From contig SSBO01000012.1 of assembly GCA_005281725.1 (NCBI GenBank), positions 4,551,521 through 4,615,520 on the forward strand: a stretch of DNA of 64,000 nt, in the 5' to 3' direction. A program made the position numbers and the translations under genes. A model generated the notes under the pieces. It did no database searches and was not told where the DNA came from. It saw nothing but the letters and a program-made list of their open reading frames with translations. This DNA is from Wuchereria bancrofti (Eukaryota; Nematoda; Chromadorea; Rhabditida; Onchocercidae). Below are positions 47,396 through 58,320 of this stretch, piece by piece; the stretch's first letter is position 1, and the number at the start of each line of letters is the position of its first letter.

Positions 47396-50067
47396 TTATT
47401 CCACATGCGTTTGTTGGTCATTTTGAACATATTCGTGAAGGATCTAAGGTAAGGAATAGTGTTAAAATCATGAAGAATCATTAAAACGAAGAAAGGTCAT
47501 ATCTAAAACTTATACAAATCAACTGCAACCATAAACTAGAAAACCAGGTTTCAAAACCATACAAACTTACTTTTACAATTTCTTCTAAATCCAGTACCTC
47601 CTTATGCTCCCTTTCATACCGTCCCTCAGCTTCTTCTAACTGCTTTTTAAGTGCCTGGAACATCAAGAATACTGGAACTTATGCAAATACGAATCTGTTA
47701 CCGTTTTATAGCACGTCTTCGCTGAATGAATGGAACAGTTGATCAAATTATTTATACCGAATTTCGCATTTAAAATCAGAAATACTGGAACTTTTTTTCG
47801 CATTTAAAAATAAAAGTAGATAACGCTATAAAAATACCTCAATGAGTTCTTCTTTCTCATGTAACGAAGAAACCAAAGCTTGTTCATTAATTACGCTTGA
47901 TCCAAGACAACTAAAATCATCTGAAATTTCAAAGCAACAACTATTGCATAGATACTTCCATATAAGGAGGTACTGGATTTCGAAGCATAGTAAAAGTAAA
48001 TAGGGAACAAATGATCACAAAACTGAATAATAAAATACGTACCGCTATTCTGAAGCTGTACAATTGTGGTTTGCAAAACTTTGATAATGTCTTCGCGCTC
48101 AATTTTGCTGGCAACCTCCTCGTCTACTTTTATCCTAAAATTTATTAGAAATTTCTAATAAGCCTGCTAGAGCGCTGTAACGATGACAAACAGTATGAAT
48201 CCCAAATGCTAAAAATAGCTAACTTGCCTGCATTCATTAAGGATGCGCTGAGTTTCTTCCAATTCCGCATTAAGCTGAACTTTCTGTGCAACTTCTTCAT
48301 CCAGTCTGCGACGCAACATTTCAATTTAAATAAGAATATTACTACAATTTTCGAAAAATATGTAGACGAAAAAAAGTTAGGGATGAAAGGGAACAGACAG
48401 AAAACTTATCTGTTCATTCTTTTTTTCGCACGCTTTACGTAACAACTCATTTTCCTGCTTAGCTGATTGCTGCGCAGCTTGATAATCAGCTCGAATCGAC
48501 TCAACTGTATTGATTGGGTCCTCTGTAAATTCGTCTTTTAAGTTCTTTATTTAGCAGAGGCATCCGCTATAAGAAAAGTTTTTCTGTAATTCTCAACTTG
48601 AATATCGCATTAAGGTTTGGAAGTGCACCTACTGGACAGTTTAAAATAATGATGAGGTACTGGTCAAAGCTAAGAAAAGAAAAAAGAGCGCTCTTGTTCA
48701 GTTAAGCAGTCCAAAGTATATCTTATCAAAAAGACTTTAAAAAACTTAACACTAATTTCATAAGGTTTTTAATACTATCTTCTCTGCACTGCAATCAGTT
48801 GACTATACAAGGATAGTAGTTAAGGCATTATAAAAACCCATCAATTTCGGATTTCAAAGAATAATTTAGCATTTCTGTAAAATTACCGTGGAAAGGATGC
48901 ATCGAAAGATTTGTACGATCAATTAATGATGATTTAACAACATTCTCCATGAGAATATCAGTGTTCTGATCAATGTCATCGCTTGACATCAAATTCAAAC
49001 TATTATTCGCTAGCGGTGTGCTTTCATCAATCTCTTTATTGGCTACGGCAGCTGCATTAGTGCAGTTTTCGGCAATGGTGTCATTACGGTTACCAATCTC
49101 TATATCATACAGAGGTATTTCTGAACTAGTCTCCAGTGATACCGAACGTAGTGTATCACTCAAACTACCGATTACCTGAAATTGATAATTTTGGAATTTG
49201 CAAAAGAAGTTTAGAAATGCATAAATTAGCGAGTAAATCACATCATAATGAACTGCGCTATCAAACTATGTAACAGTGTACACACGGTATTAGGGAAACT
49301 AACCACTGAATAAAAATGAGTTTGAATATTCGTGATACCTTTCGTGATTTGGAAGTAATAATGTTAGGATATATCGAAACAAAGAGTCACCATTCCATGA
49401 CAGAAACTTTCACAAAAGCTATGAACAAATCGAAAACACAAAATCGGGTGCGGTAGTTAAAAATGAATCAACAAATATCCAATTAATACATAGATGAAAT
49501 GGTGGTACTTGCCATATACTCCATCTAATATACCCATGCAATAGAGTTAATGCAAGTTCTGTTTGACAAGGAAACACAAAACACGGAATCACAAAGCTGT
49601 TGATACAAAACAGAATACCAGTCCCGATAGTGCGAATCTATTTTGGAAAGTTAGATTGTTATTATCTTAATATCACACTACATGTAGTGTCAGTGCATGA
49701 GGTCTCAAAAGCTTCATGCAGTCGGCGTTGTAGTGCTCAGTGGAATTATTTTTCAAAAGCTGTCCTGAAGCACTACAATTTCAAAGCGAGTATGTAACTA
49801 TGAGATCAAAAAAAAAAGTGAACTTGGGACGCATCTCGAAATTACACATTCTAATGTTCGACCTCGAAATATTTCGAAGTCATGAAATGATTGACACAGT
49901 GTCTCAATGTCGTGATGCAGCGTAAATTTTTATGGTGGAAATGAAATCATACTATAAGGAAATCAAACCTCAAAATCATCGTCAACCAGAGAACTAATAT
50001 CGTAGCTTGTAATACCACTCTGTGCGTTAAGGTCAAGATGTCTTTGATATATATGATTGGCGTTCAT
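47396..50067 (-). CDS. Unrecognised coiled-coil protein
   Basis: Not recognised. Exons from the 5' end: 49969-50067, 48887-49175, 48432-48522, 48228-48305, 48043-48134, 47838-47920, 47571-47654, 47396-47443; 287 residues with phases closing. Residues about 1-130 look disordered and acidic, rich in Ser, Asn and Asp (SLVDDDFE, MSSDDIDQNTD). From about 131 to the end the protein is heptad-like: SAKQENELLRKALDEEVAQK, QLNAELEETQRILNECR, DEEVASKIEREDIIKVLQ, ALKKQLEEAEGRYE. It is thus probably a cytosolic coiled-coil adaptor or scaffold, but no function should be assigned. The intron 48135-48227 has a GC donor with an otherwise perfect consensus. The weakest boundary is the 48432 donor (GTGCGA) and its partner acceptor at 48305. 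A GTTTCAG acceptor ends 15 bases before the ATG, suggesting trans-splicing. It lies on the same strand as Hikeshi, 1.5 kb downstream. Confidence 0.72.
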
Positions 50068-51571
50068 TCTATTTTACGTTACCTGAAACACTTCCTTTAG
50101 AATCAACATAATGCAGCGTTAATATAAATCATGAGATACAGAACAATAAGAACAGAAACATCCATGTAAAACAGATAAAAGCAAGCAAACAGACAAAAAA
50201 TTACTGATTTAAAAAAATTCTGCCTTGACTGAGCGATATTATTGCTACACAATTTCTTCAAATGACGTCACCTTAACCAAACATTTTTGATGCATGAAGA
50301 GAATCCAAAAAAGTTCGAAATGTATATAGAGAATCCATTACTTAAAAGGAAAACAATGTCTTTAATAACTACAGATCTTAATGATGATCTAAAGAATGCC
50401 TTCTCCAGCGTCATGTTATAAATTAGCACGAGACCATGTTCAGTGCAGTGCAACTAACCAACTCCCAAAATGCAAACGAGCGTAACACAGTTCTTAGAAA
50501 TTATCCTTTCTCAGTAAATCACACTCATATGGTATGTATGCATGCACATGAGTCGCTTTCGTATGAGTTAACGTTTGATGCGAATGCAACATTATTTTAA
50601 TGAATCATTTATCATTAGTGGTCGTCTCCAACGCTACTATTCAGTTTATACTTCCATTCACATCAATGCCGTTGTGCTCATCTTAACTGCACTGCACTAA
50701 TTAGGGCTATTTGAAACAAGTCGAGATTCTTGGCAATCGTCTTACTAGAACTTGGTTAACTTAACCTTAGTCTACCACTCTTCCTCTTCTCTTCCATCTC
50801 CATCCATTACTATCGATCACTAAAAAACTGCACTAGTCACAGGATTCATCTTCAAACTTTAGGAATGCCATTTCAAAACATCACAAAAAAGGTTAAAAAA
50901 GGTTAAAGGTTAAATAGTTAAAATTACAAACAAAAGCAGGAAGTATATCCTGGACCTAGAATTAAAAAATTCAAGCAATCATAAGTTCAGTTGTTTGACT
51001 CCAGCGCGCAACTAATAACTATCTGCAGATATCGACGACCATGACATCCCTATTATAAAGCTGCCGAAGATTGAAAACAGCATTAGACAAAAACCTAACC
51101 TCAGCATTTCTAAAACTCGCTACTTTACTGACCTTTACCGAAATTGATCCTTGAAAGTACAATTCATTTAAACCAGAATTTGAAACCTGACAAGTAAAAT
51201 TTCCGTAACCAAATGAAATTTGCATTCAAACATTTTTTCTCGTACTTTTACCAAAATTAAAATATACTGATTTAATAACGAGCGAATTCTTCGAACCAAA
51301 ATTTACAACTCATTGTACACTTAGATGTATGAAATCCTAACATTTTGTAATATCCATCATTAATTAAGCATCCTTTACATTACTTGAACATGTAGTTAAT
51401 TAACTGCTATAATCAAAAAATTAAAACATAAAATAACAAGATGATACCACAAATGGCCAATAGAAATATAAATAAAAAACATAAACCTACGATACAGCAA
51501 AGAATGAAGAATGAAGTACTGAAAGGCAACTATGACATTGGTAACAATTCTTACAACGCAAACGAAAATTT
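50068..51571. other. Intergenic, 1.5 kb: Hikeshi 3' end to coiled-coil gene
   Basis: The two flanking minus-strand genes could share an operon, but the gap is longer than the 100-400 bases usual for nematode operons, so separate promoters seem likelier. Short open frames at 50268-50453 and 51019-51225 (minus) carry no motif. Repeated GGTTAAA units occur near 50890-50915. A GTTTCAG acceptor (minus strand, 50083-50089) precedes the downstream ATG. Confidence 0.5.
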
Positions 51572-53142
51572 TTATAAAAGGCATTTCCAGAATTCCGGAT
51601 TTTGTTGTAGACGTCGGAGAAAGTTGGTGTACCAACTTTGCACCGCAGAAGCCGGGATAAAGTCTGTGGATTCCCCAGGATTTGCTGGCCGAGGTAAACG
51701 AACAGCAAATGATTGCAGATGATTAACAAAATTTTGCAACATCTTCTCTGCGAACTCCATGAATGATGACTGCAAATCCAAAAAAAAGTTACATGGCAAT
51801 GAATGGGATAATAATAAATACCAGGCTATTAAATCTGTCCTACTGATCAGACTAACAGTACCTCAAACCACTTACTTTCTATCAGTTTATTTATTAGCCA
51901 AAATGCATCAGTGTTTCCTCGGTCTCCTGATTATTTTGCTATTATTGTGTTTGCATATATATCTCAACATAGTTTAACCAAGTCTAGCCGCATTCGTCCC
52001 CACATTCTGTTGTCTAATTCCCAAGGTCATAAATACCTGCTGACTACTTGTTGCTCCTTCAGTAGGAAGTTTACTTGCGATAACTGCAAGCGATTCTACA
52101 CTGATACCAATTTGAGCATTGCCAGCTGCATTTCCATTCTTCGGCAAGTTCGATATGAATAGACCACCATGTACAGCATCCATTTTATGAAACTAAAACT
52201 GGAAAAATCATGCTAAAAGAAATTTCTAAGGATATCTAGTTCCCCGAGTACTGGTCTCTGTGTATAGCTTCTAGACATCTCAAGCACAACCATACAGGTT
52301 ACCACCTATGGACAAGTTTATTTCTTTCAAGAAACCTTTCATAAATTATATCATATAAAGTATCTGTGAACACCTCCTAAGAATTTGAACTTATACTTGA
52401 GCAACTCGAAATATAGCACTCGGCTTATCATTTGCAATGTATCCGAGGTAATGCCAGTTCGTTTCCGTTCCGATTTTTGGCCACCGAATATAAACTAAAA
52501 ATTATGGTCAAGCAGTTAGGAAATTTACATTTGGGACCTTCTCTCCCTGGATGAAATCTGAAGCGATTTTTTTCTATGCCACGATATGTTATTTTAATGC
52601 AAAGCAAAGTACAACTTGACATAAGATTAACTAAGACCACCAGCTCAATATAAGGAATTTAATAACTAATAAAATTTACCGCGATAAATGTGACCACATA
52701 CCGGTGCCGCCCGTATCTGCAGGAAATGGAGCAACGCCTGTCAAGAACACTACAATATGATTCACTGAACCAGAATCAGCCACGTCAATAACAAATTCCG
52801 TTCTGCTCACTTGAACAAAATCTGTTTGGATCTAGAAATTTGACACATAACAACAACAGCTCTAAATGTCATGTTTTAAACAGTACCCAGAAAATGAAAG
52901 AGTAACTCTGGTAAGAACGGTAACTTAGGCATTATGGTTTGAAGCAAACATCGTTCAACAATCTTTGAGAAAAGCACACATCTCAGCAATCAGTAATCTA
53001 GCTGAATCAGTACTACCATTATTTTCTCACATGCTAACGCATGTGGAACGCGGGCAACTCCATTATTGTTGAAAAGATGCACATATCTTACCGGGCGACC
53101 AGCCACAATTACTCCGAACACTTTTAGCTGCTGATTCTCCAT
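51572..53142 (-). CDS. HIKESHI: Hikeshi (OPI10-like Hsp70 nuclear import carrier)
   Basis: Carrier that brings Hsp70 into the nucleus during heat stress by binding FG nucleoporins. Five exons from the 5' end: 53092-53142, 52702-52831, 52397-52494, 52037-52192, 51572-51769; 210 residues against 197 in human. Family blocks are all present: VFGVIVAGRP, FVIDVADSGSVNHIVVFLTG, VAPFPADTGGTVY, NWHYLGYIANDKPSAIFRV, AQIGISVESL, FAEKMLQNFVNHLQSFAV, FIPASAVQSWYTNFLRRLQ and the C-terminal NPEFWK. The nematode-specific extra residues fall mainly in the loop before AQIGIS. The ATG follows an ATCTTAG acceptor by 10 bases, which fits trans-splicing. No odd splice sites. Identity is secure. Confidence 0.96.
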
Positions 53143-54616
53143 TTCACAAAAGCTAAGATAGCACTACCATGATAACCTGATCGCCATTACCTAAAGAAAG
53201 GTGGAAATGAGTCCGTATGAGACCCGTCAACCGTAACCATGAAAATGTCTCAGGACCAACTGGAATTGTGGGGAACTGTGCAAGCACTTATGGCGAATCT
53301 TGCAAGTGTCCACTCATCCTGGCCCTCATCGTTGTTTTCTCTGTCCGAATAAAGCGTCTTTGTTGTTAAACGCTACAATCTTAAGCTGCCCGGTTGAATA
53401 GTTGATATGTTGTGTCCCTTTTAATTTGTTTCGTCCCATGACTGGGCAGTCATATTTTTGTTCTCACTGTCAAGGGCTAAATTTTGTTGCCTTCATTGAC
53501 ATTGAAATGGCACTTTTTCTGAAATAAAAGGGGACTCTCACATCTTCCTATTTCTCTTTATCAGCTCTGATTTATTTAATAGTGAGATGAATCAGTTTTC
53601 TTAATGAACATATTTGCTAGTCATCCAATTTTGTGAAGAAAAGATTAGAAAGCTCAGTCTTTAAGAGTGAAAATATTTGGTAGCCATGTGCCATGTATAA
53701 AATCTTAAGAAATATCCTTATTTAAAAAAGATCCTTATATAAAATCCTCATTTAAGAAAATACCAGATGCTATTCTTACCTGATATTCTCTATCTTCTAA
53801 TCAATAATCGTTACTCATTCAAAGTAATTTCACCTATTCATGTAAATTTACAACATATCCTTATCAAAGTTTACAAGTTGAAGGAAAATTGCTTTGAATG
53901 TGTTTCCGGTAAGAATGAAGTTTATAACCGGAAGAGAATATTTTGAGTAAATTTCTCGAAACAATAAGGATATTGAAACGGACAAAAATGCATGGCTATT
54001 ATTACGTTTATATGTTCATAAGTTGTTTAAATAATCAGCTGAACTCTCCAAATATAATATTATAACGCTGAGAATTTATCTTCTCTGTCAAATAATACAG
54101 TTTTTTTGACGTATGTTAGCAGGTTGAAAGGAAGGAAGAGGAAAGTCTTGTTGACAGTAGCAGGATAAAATACGGTTTGCAAACTATTTTTCAAAAGAAA
54201 AATAATGAATACTTAACACTACTACTACCACTTACCAAACTTACCATTTGGTTTCAAAAGAAACCTTTCAATAATATGTTAATTTCATGAAGTAGCAATT
54301 GCTACTTTTTAATTTCACCACTTTGCACCAAATGGCAAGTTTCCGTTATGGAAATAAACAGTTTAATTGTCATTCTGGAATTAATAAATTTAAGTAAGTG
54401 TCATCATGGTTTGAGTGTTATTTTCTAACTGATGTCCATTTTTCTGAGAAATCATGTATTTGTTTCCTATTACAGCTACTCTTAATGTTTTAAGATTAGT
54501 TATTTTTTCCCAAAATATTTTAAAGAAGATCTGTTGGCAGCCTTTGCGTTTTCCTCTGTTACTTTGGAAGAAAATGATTAATAATATAATATTCCATATT
54601 AATTACTTGACTGTTT
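53143..54616. other. Intergenic, 1.5 kb upstream of Hikeshi
   Basis: The 300 bases next to Hikeshi (53170-53470) are more G+C-rich than the surroundings and probably hold its promoter. ATGACTGGGCAGTCAT (53438-53453) is a 7-bp inverted repeat. At 53700-53765 there are degenerate repeats of ATCCTTATTTAA type. An 18-base perfect palindrome, AAGTAGCAATTGCTACTT, lies at 54290-54307. No heat-shock element was identified with confidence. Confidence 0.45.
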
Positions 54617-54983
54617 TCACTTTTTAACGTTGTTACCCACTTCCTTCCCAAGAATGAAGCTCTTTTCCCACCTATCATTGGATATAATTTTTCCGTCATA
54701 GAATCGATTTACATCAGTAAAGAGCTGCTTTGTTATGCGTGTAATTTTCTTCACAAGATTTAGAAGTGATTGAGATAAGCTGTCGAAATAGTCAAAAGGA
54801 GCATTGTAACTATCGAATATCTGCTTTCGGATGATTTTGAGGATTGTTGTTAACTCGCATGAAAACATTAATAATGTCTTATTGGGCATCTGATTTTTTC
54901 TCAGTAAGTTGGTAAACTTTCCCCAGCGATCGCTGCAGATTTAAATGAGCATAAAACTTATCAAAGAGATCGGAAGAATTCAT
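54617..54983 (-). CDS. Candidate small two-exon gene, function unknown
   Basis: Proposed exons, 5' to 3': 54918-54983 and 54617-54853, joined through a 64-base intron in phase 0, giving 100 residues. A canonical TTTTCAG (minus strand, 54991-54997) ends 7 bases before the ATG, which is what a trans-spliced nematode gene would show and is the main support. The product would be helical and mixed-charge: NSSDLFDKFYAHLNLQRSLG, ILKIIRKQIFDSYNAPFDYF, LLNLVKKITRITKQLF, RFYDGKIISNDRWEKSF. A shorter 40-base intron ending at 54878 also keeps frame; without splicing, the first frame stops at 54879 and overlaps by 11 bases a second frame starting at 54889. Both acceptors depart from consensus. No family recognised. 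Confidence 0.45.
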
Positions 54984-55753
54984 TATGTAGCTGAAAATGC
55001 ATGTAATATTCCTGCTTGATGTTGATATCAGAAGCACGACCTTTAGAACAAAACTAGCAGAAATTCCTATGTTTTATTATGCTCAGCCTGACAATGAAGT
55101 TATCATTGTTGAGTATTCCTGAATTTGAGACATGGTGAGAGCATTTGGTAACATCCACTTGCAAATTCAAACTTCAGCTTAAAACTATCCGTAAAGTGAG
55201 GTTTTACCTAAAATTCAACAGGTGGAAAAGAACAAATGCCGAGACTGCTATGGATGCAAAAACATAGAACTGTAAATTATATTATTATATGTCTTAGCAC
55301 GAACCACATAATTGTTCACCTTTCATTCTGAATGAAAGTAGTACTTATATCTGAAGTAAAGTTTTTGGAATTGAGAAATCCGAACGAATAGAGGATTCTG
55401 CTTTTTCGTAGACCAGATACCCAAGCAAATCCAAAATTCCGTATCAGGCTTCGGTCTTTCTTTGCAGCATTTCGACACACCAATGGACCGACAGATGATA
55501 CCGCATTTATATTGTCCCTAATGATCCGATAAGACAGTCATTACTGGTTATTGTCCACATTAACTATTATCCCTACTTTACCATGTTTTTTTCTCAATTA
55601 TGCCATACAAATTTTATAGAATTCTTTATTGAATTCTAAACATTCTTTGAACGAAAAAATTTTGAAAATTTGATGTAATTGACAATAGTGTATTACTCAT
55701 ATTTTATAGCTGGTTTCATTGTAGACTTTTTGAAAGTAATTTAAAAATTTTCG
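54984..55753. other. Intergenic: small gene candidate to collagen 3' end
   Basis: About 770 bases, A+T-rich. An AATAAA on the minus strand (TTTATT at 55625-55630) lies 124 bases after the collagen stop and is a plausible poly(A) signal. Nothing else was seen. Confidence 0.55.
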
Positions 55754-57738
55754 TCATTGAGTGAAACGACTGATGAATACAGCAGAACGTGGTGGACATG
55801 GACAATATGCTGCATCATTTCCTGGAAGGCCGGGTCCACCAGGTAATCCAGGTTTGCCTTCTTCACCGGCATATCCATCTTTTCCTGTTGGGCCGGCTGG
55901 TCCTGCAGGACCTGGTTGTCCATCTGCTCCTTTTTCGCCATCCAAACCAGGAGGGCCAGGTGGTCCTGGTGGTCCGGGTGGTCCTTGAGGTCCTGGTGCA
56001 CCTTTTCCTTTCTCTCCGTCTTTTCCAGGTGGTCCTGCTTCACCAGGCGGTCCCACTGATCCTGGTTTGCCTGCATCACCGATTGGCCCTGGTTGTCCAG
56101 CTTTACCTCCGCTTCCTGCTGGTCCTGGCAATCCTGGTGAACCATCGGGTCCTGCCGGTCCTGGCTCGCCAGTCACTCCTGGTGGTCCAGCTGGGCCTGC
56201 TACACATTTGATACAAGTGGTATCAGCAGGAGGACATTCCATCGGTGGGTATGTTACTGTGTTATCTTCTCCAGGAGGACCAGGTAGTCCAGGTGCTGCA
56301 AGTGATCCAGATGGATGTCAAATTGTATAAATAGAATTTATAAATAAATGAAAAAATGAACCGTCAATGTCCCAAGTGAAAGAAATTGTGTATAAGCAAA
56401 ATTCTAAATGAGAAAAATAGTTTACAAATTTAAAGATACATAAAAACTTACGTCCATCCTTTCCTGGTTCACCAACTGGACCGGCTGGTCCGGGAGGACA
56501 ACTAATCTTGATCGGTTCACAATGACAATAATCCGGCAAACCGGAAAAATCCTGCCTTTTCTTACGGAAAATGCTTTTGAAGGGGTTTTCACGTGCTTTA
56601 CTAGGTGGTGTCACGCTAATTTGCACGTCCATCAGTTCAGTCCATGCTGAATCGGTCTCGATGCGAAAAACTTGCACACCATCTATTACCGCATCATGTA
56701 CCTGTCAAAACAAATTCTGTATTCTTAAAAAAAAGTCTGAAGCAGTTTCGAGCCAGCCTTCCTGGTAGTAATTTCTATACTACATATAGTAAGAAACAAT
56801 CAATTTTGCGTTTTTCTACATTTGATTCATTATAAAAGGTTGGATTTTCAAAATGGAGAAAAGTACTTTGAACCTTATTTATTTAAATTTAGAAATTATT
56901 ATAGAATTATTTAAATCCATAAATCCATAGCAATTTGGTTTATTAGAATTCTGAATGGTTAGATTTTTTCAGGACAAGAAAGGAAGATGCAAAGATCTAT
57001 AATTCTTCAACTCAATATGGTTATCGCCACTTACCAATGTGTACTTCCCCACTACGACCCACTTATTGAAACGAAAATTTTGAATTAATGGTTTCAGAGT
57101 TTTCAGAAAGTTAGTTTTTCAGCTTATCCATTTCGAATTTAGATTTAATAAAATTTGGCTTAATGGCATATTGATAGGGTGTGTTACGAGCAACGGTTTT
57201 AGACAGGATAAAATTCTTGAATTCCCAAGCAACAAACTACATTTATTGAACTCGAAATCCGTAATTGGAAACAGTTAAAATTTACTTTATCACAAAATAA
57301 AGGAATGCTGTTTTTCGCGGACAGGATTTTTGCAGTGAAAAAATGCCAAAAATAGAAGTGGAAATAAAAGAACATGTCCGTTAATGGAAGGAATGTCTCC
57401 AGGTATTTAACATGTTTTTAGAAAGTGGTATAAAATTTCGCGCTAAAGACAACTAATCTTACAATTCTGTTGAGGAAGGTTTACAGTTAAATTAAAAGTG
57501 ATAAATACTGCTTCGCTGACTGAATTGCAAAAGAGTAACAGGTTGGCATTAACCGAGTATAAGTCGAAATGAATGAAAATAATATCAAAATTTTGTGAAT
57601 GAATTAAAAATTGCGATAATTAGGGAGAGTTACCTCATTAATAGCGTTGTAGAGTGATGGTATCACCACAACGCATGATAAAATTGCCATAGCACTGCAC
57701 GTTGCAGCAACTAATGCGATGATTTTCGCCTCATGCAT
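55754..57738 (-). CDS. Nematode cuticle collagen
   Basis: Secreted collagen of the exoskeleton, made by the hypodermis. Exons from the 5' end: 57634-57738, 56452-56701, 55754-56295; 298 residues, a normal length for the family. Order: N-terminal membrane or signal-anchor segment ([20 protein letters not shown]), non-collagenous domain with a subtilisin-type cleavage site RKKR just before QDFSG, cysteines CHC and C before the first Gly-X-Y block, a short block, an interruption [17 protein letters not shown], then the main Gly-X-Y block broken once at [11 protein letters not shown], and a C-terminal knob with YCPCPPR. The pattern fits col/dpy/sqt cuticle collagens; the exact subgroup was not decided. 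Proline- and glycine-rich shadow frames on the other strand are artefacts. The intron 56702-57633 is long for this gene class. Phases are exact. Confidence 0.96.
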
Positions 57739-58297
57739 GACTTCCGAAAGTGCTGTTCGACCAGTTCAGTTATCCTATTTTATAGCATTTTGCGGCGTTT
57801 CACTTTTTTGTCTGTATTTTGCTCTCCGCCCCAAAACTCTAGCCGACAATTCACCCTCACCTCAAAGCCCTCCCACTTTTTACTACAATTTAAACTAACC
57901 AACCCCATCTCTCCTTTTTTTTCAATTTTTAAGATGGTGAACAGAAGTACTGATTCTTTTTGAAAACTGGTTAATTAATCATTGGACTATTCTCATGCAG
58001 CAAATAGTCAGTTTTTCATTTTGTATGTCGTGCCACCGTTGTATGTATGTCGCCGATGTGGCATACTGGTGAACATCGATGAAAGTTACAAAAGCTATAT
58101 TGACGACTGCGTATTGGAGTGGGTGTGACTGCCTGCTATTTCGGTGTGACAGTTACCATCTCACAACGCTCCTGATACCAGTTTTCCAGGAATGTCAACT
58201 GGCAAGACAATGAGGAGGGGGTCCAACCACACTACAAATGTAGAAAGAAGACAGAGTTAGTTAAGTACGTACATACACATAGCATGATCATTCGGCA

Positions 58298-58320
58298 ACA
58301 CACACACATACAAACACATA
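58298..58320. repeat. (CA)n microsatellite
   Basis: CAACACACACACATACAAACACA; short dinucleotide tract, no other function visible. Confidence 0.7.

Noticed and set aside
51019..51225. 68-codon minus-strand frame between Hikeshi and the coiled-coil gene
   Set aside because: No motif, no good start context or splice signals; judged chance.
54290..54307. 18-base perfect palindrome AAGTAGCAATTGCTACTT followed by T-run
   Set aside because: Resembles a bacterial terminator but the DNA is nuclear eukaryotic; a single palindrome in A+T-rich sequence carries little weight.
55761..56330. Gly/Pro-rich plus-strand frames that look like collagen
   Set aside because: Gly-X-Y coding DNA reads as Pro/Gly-rich on the opposite strand. 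The minus-strand gene has correct ends, splice phases and cysteine knots; the plus frames do not.
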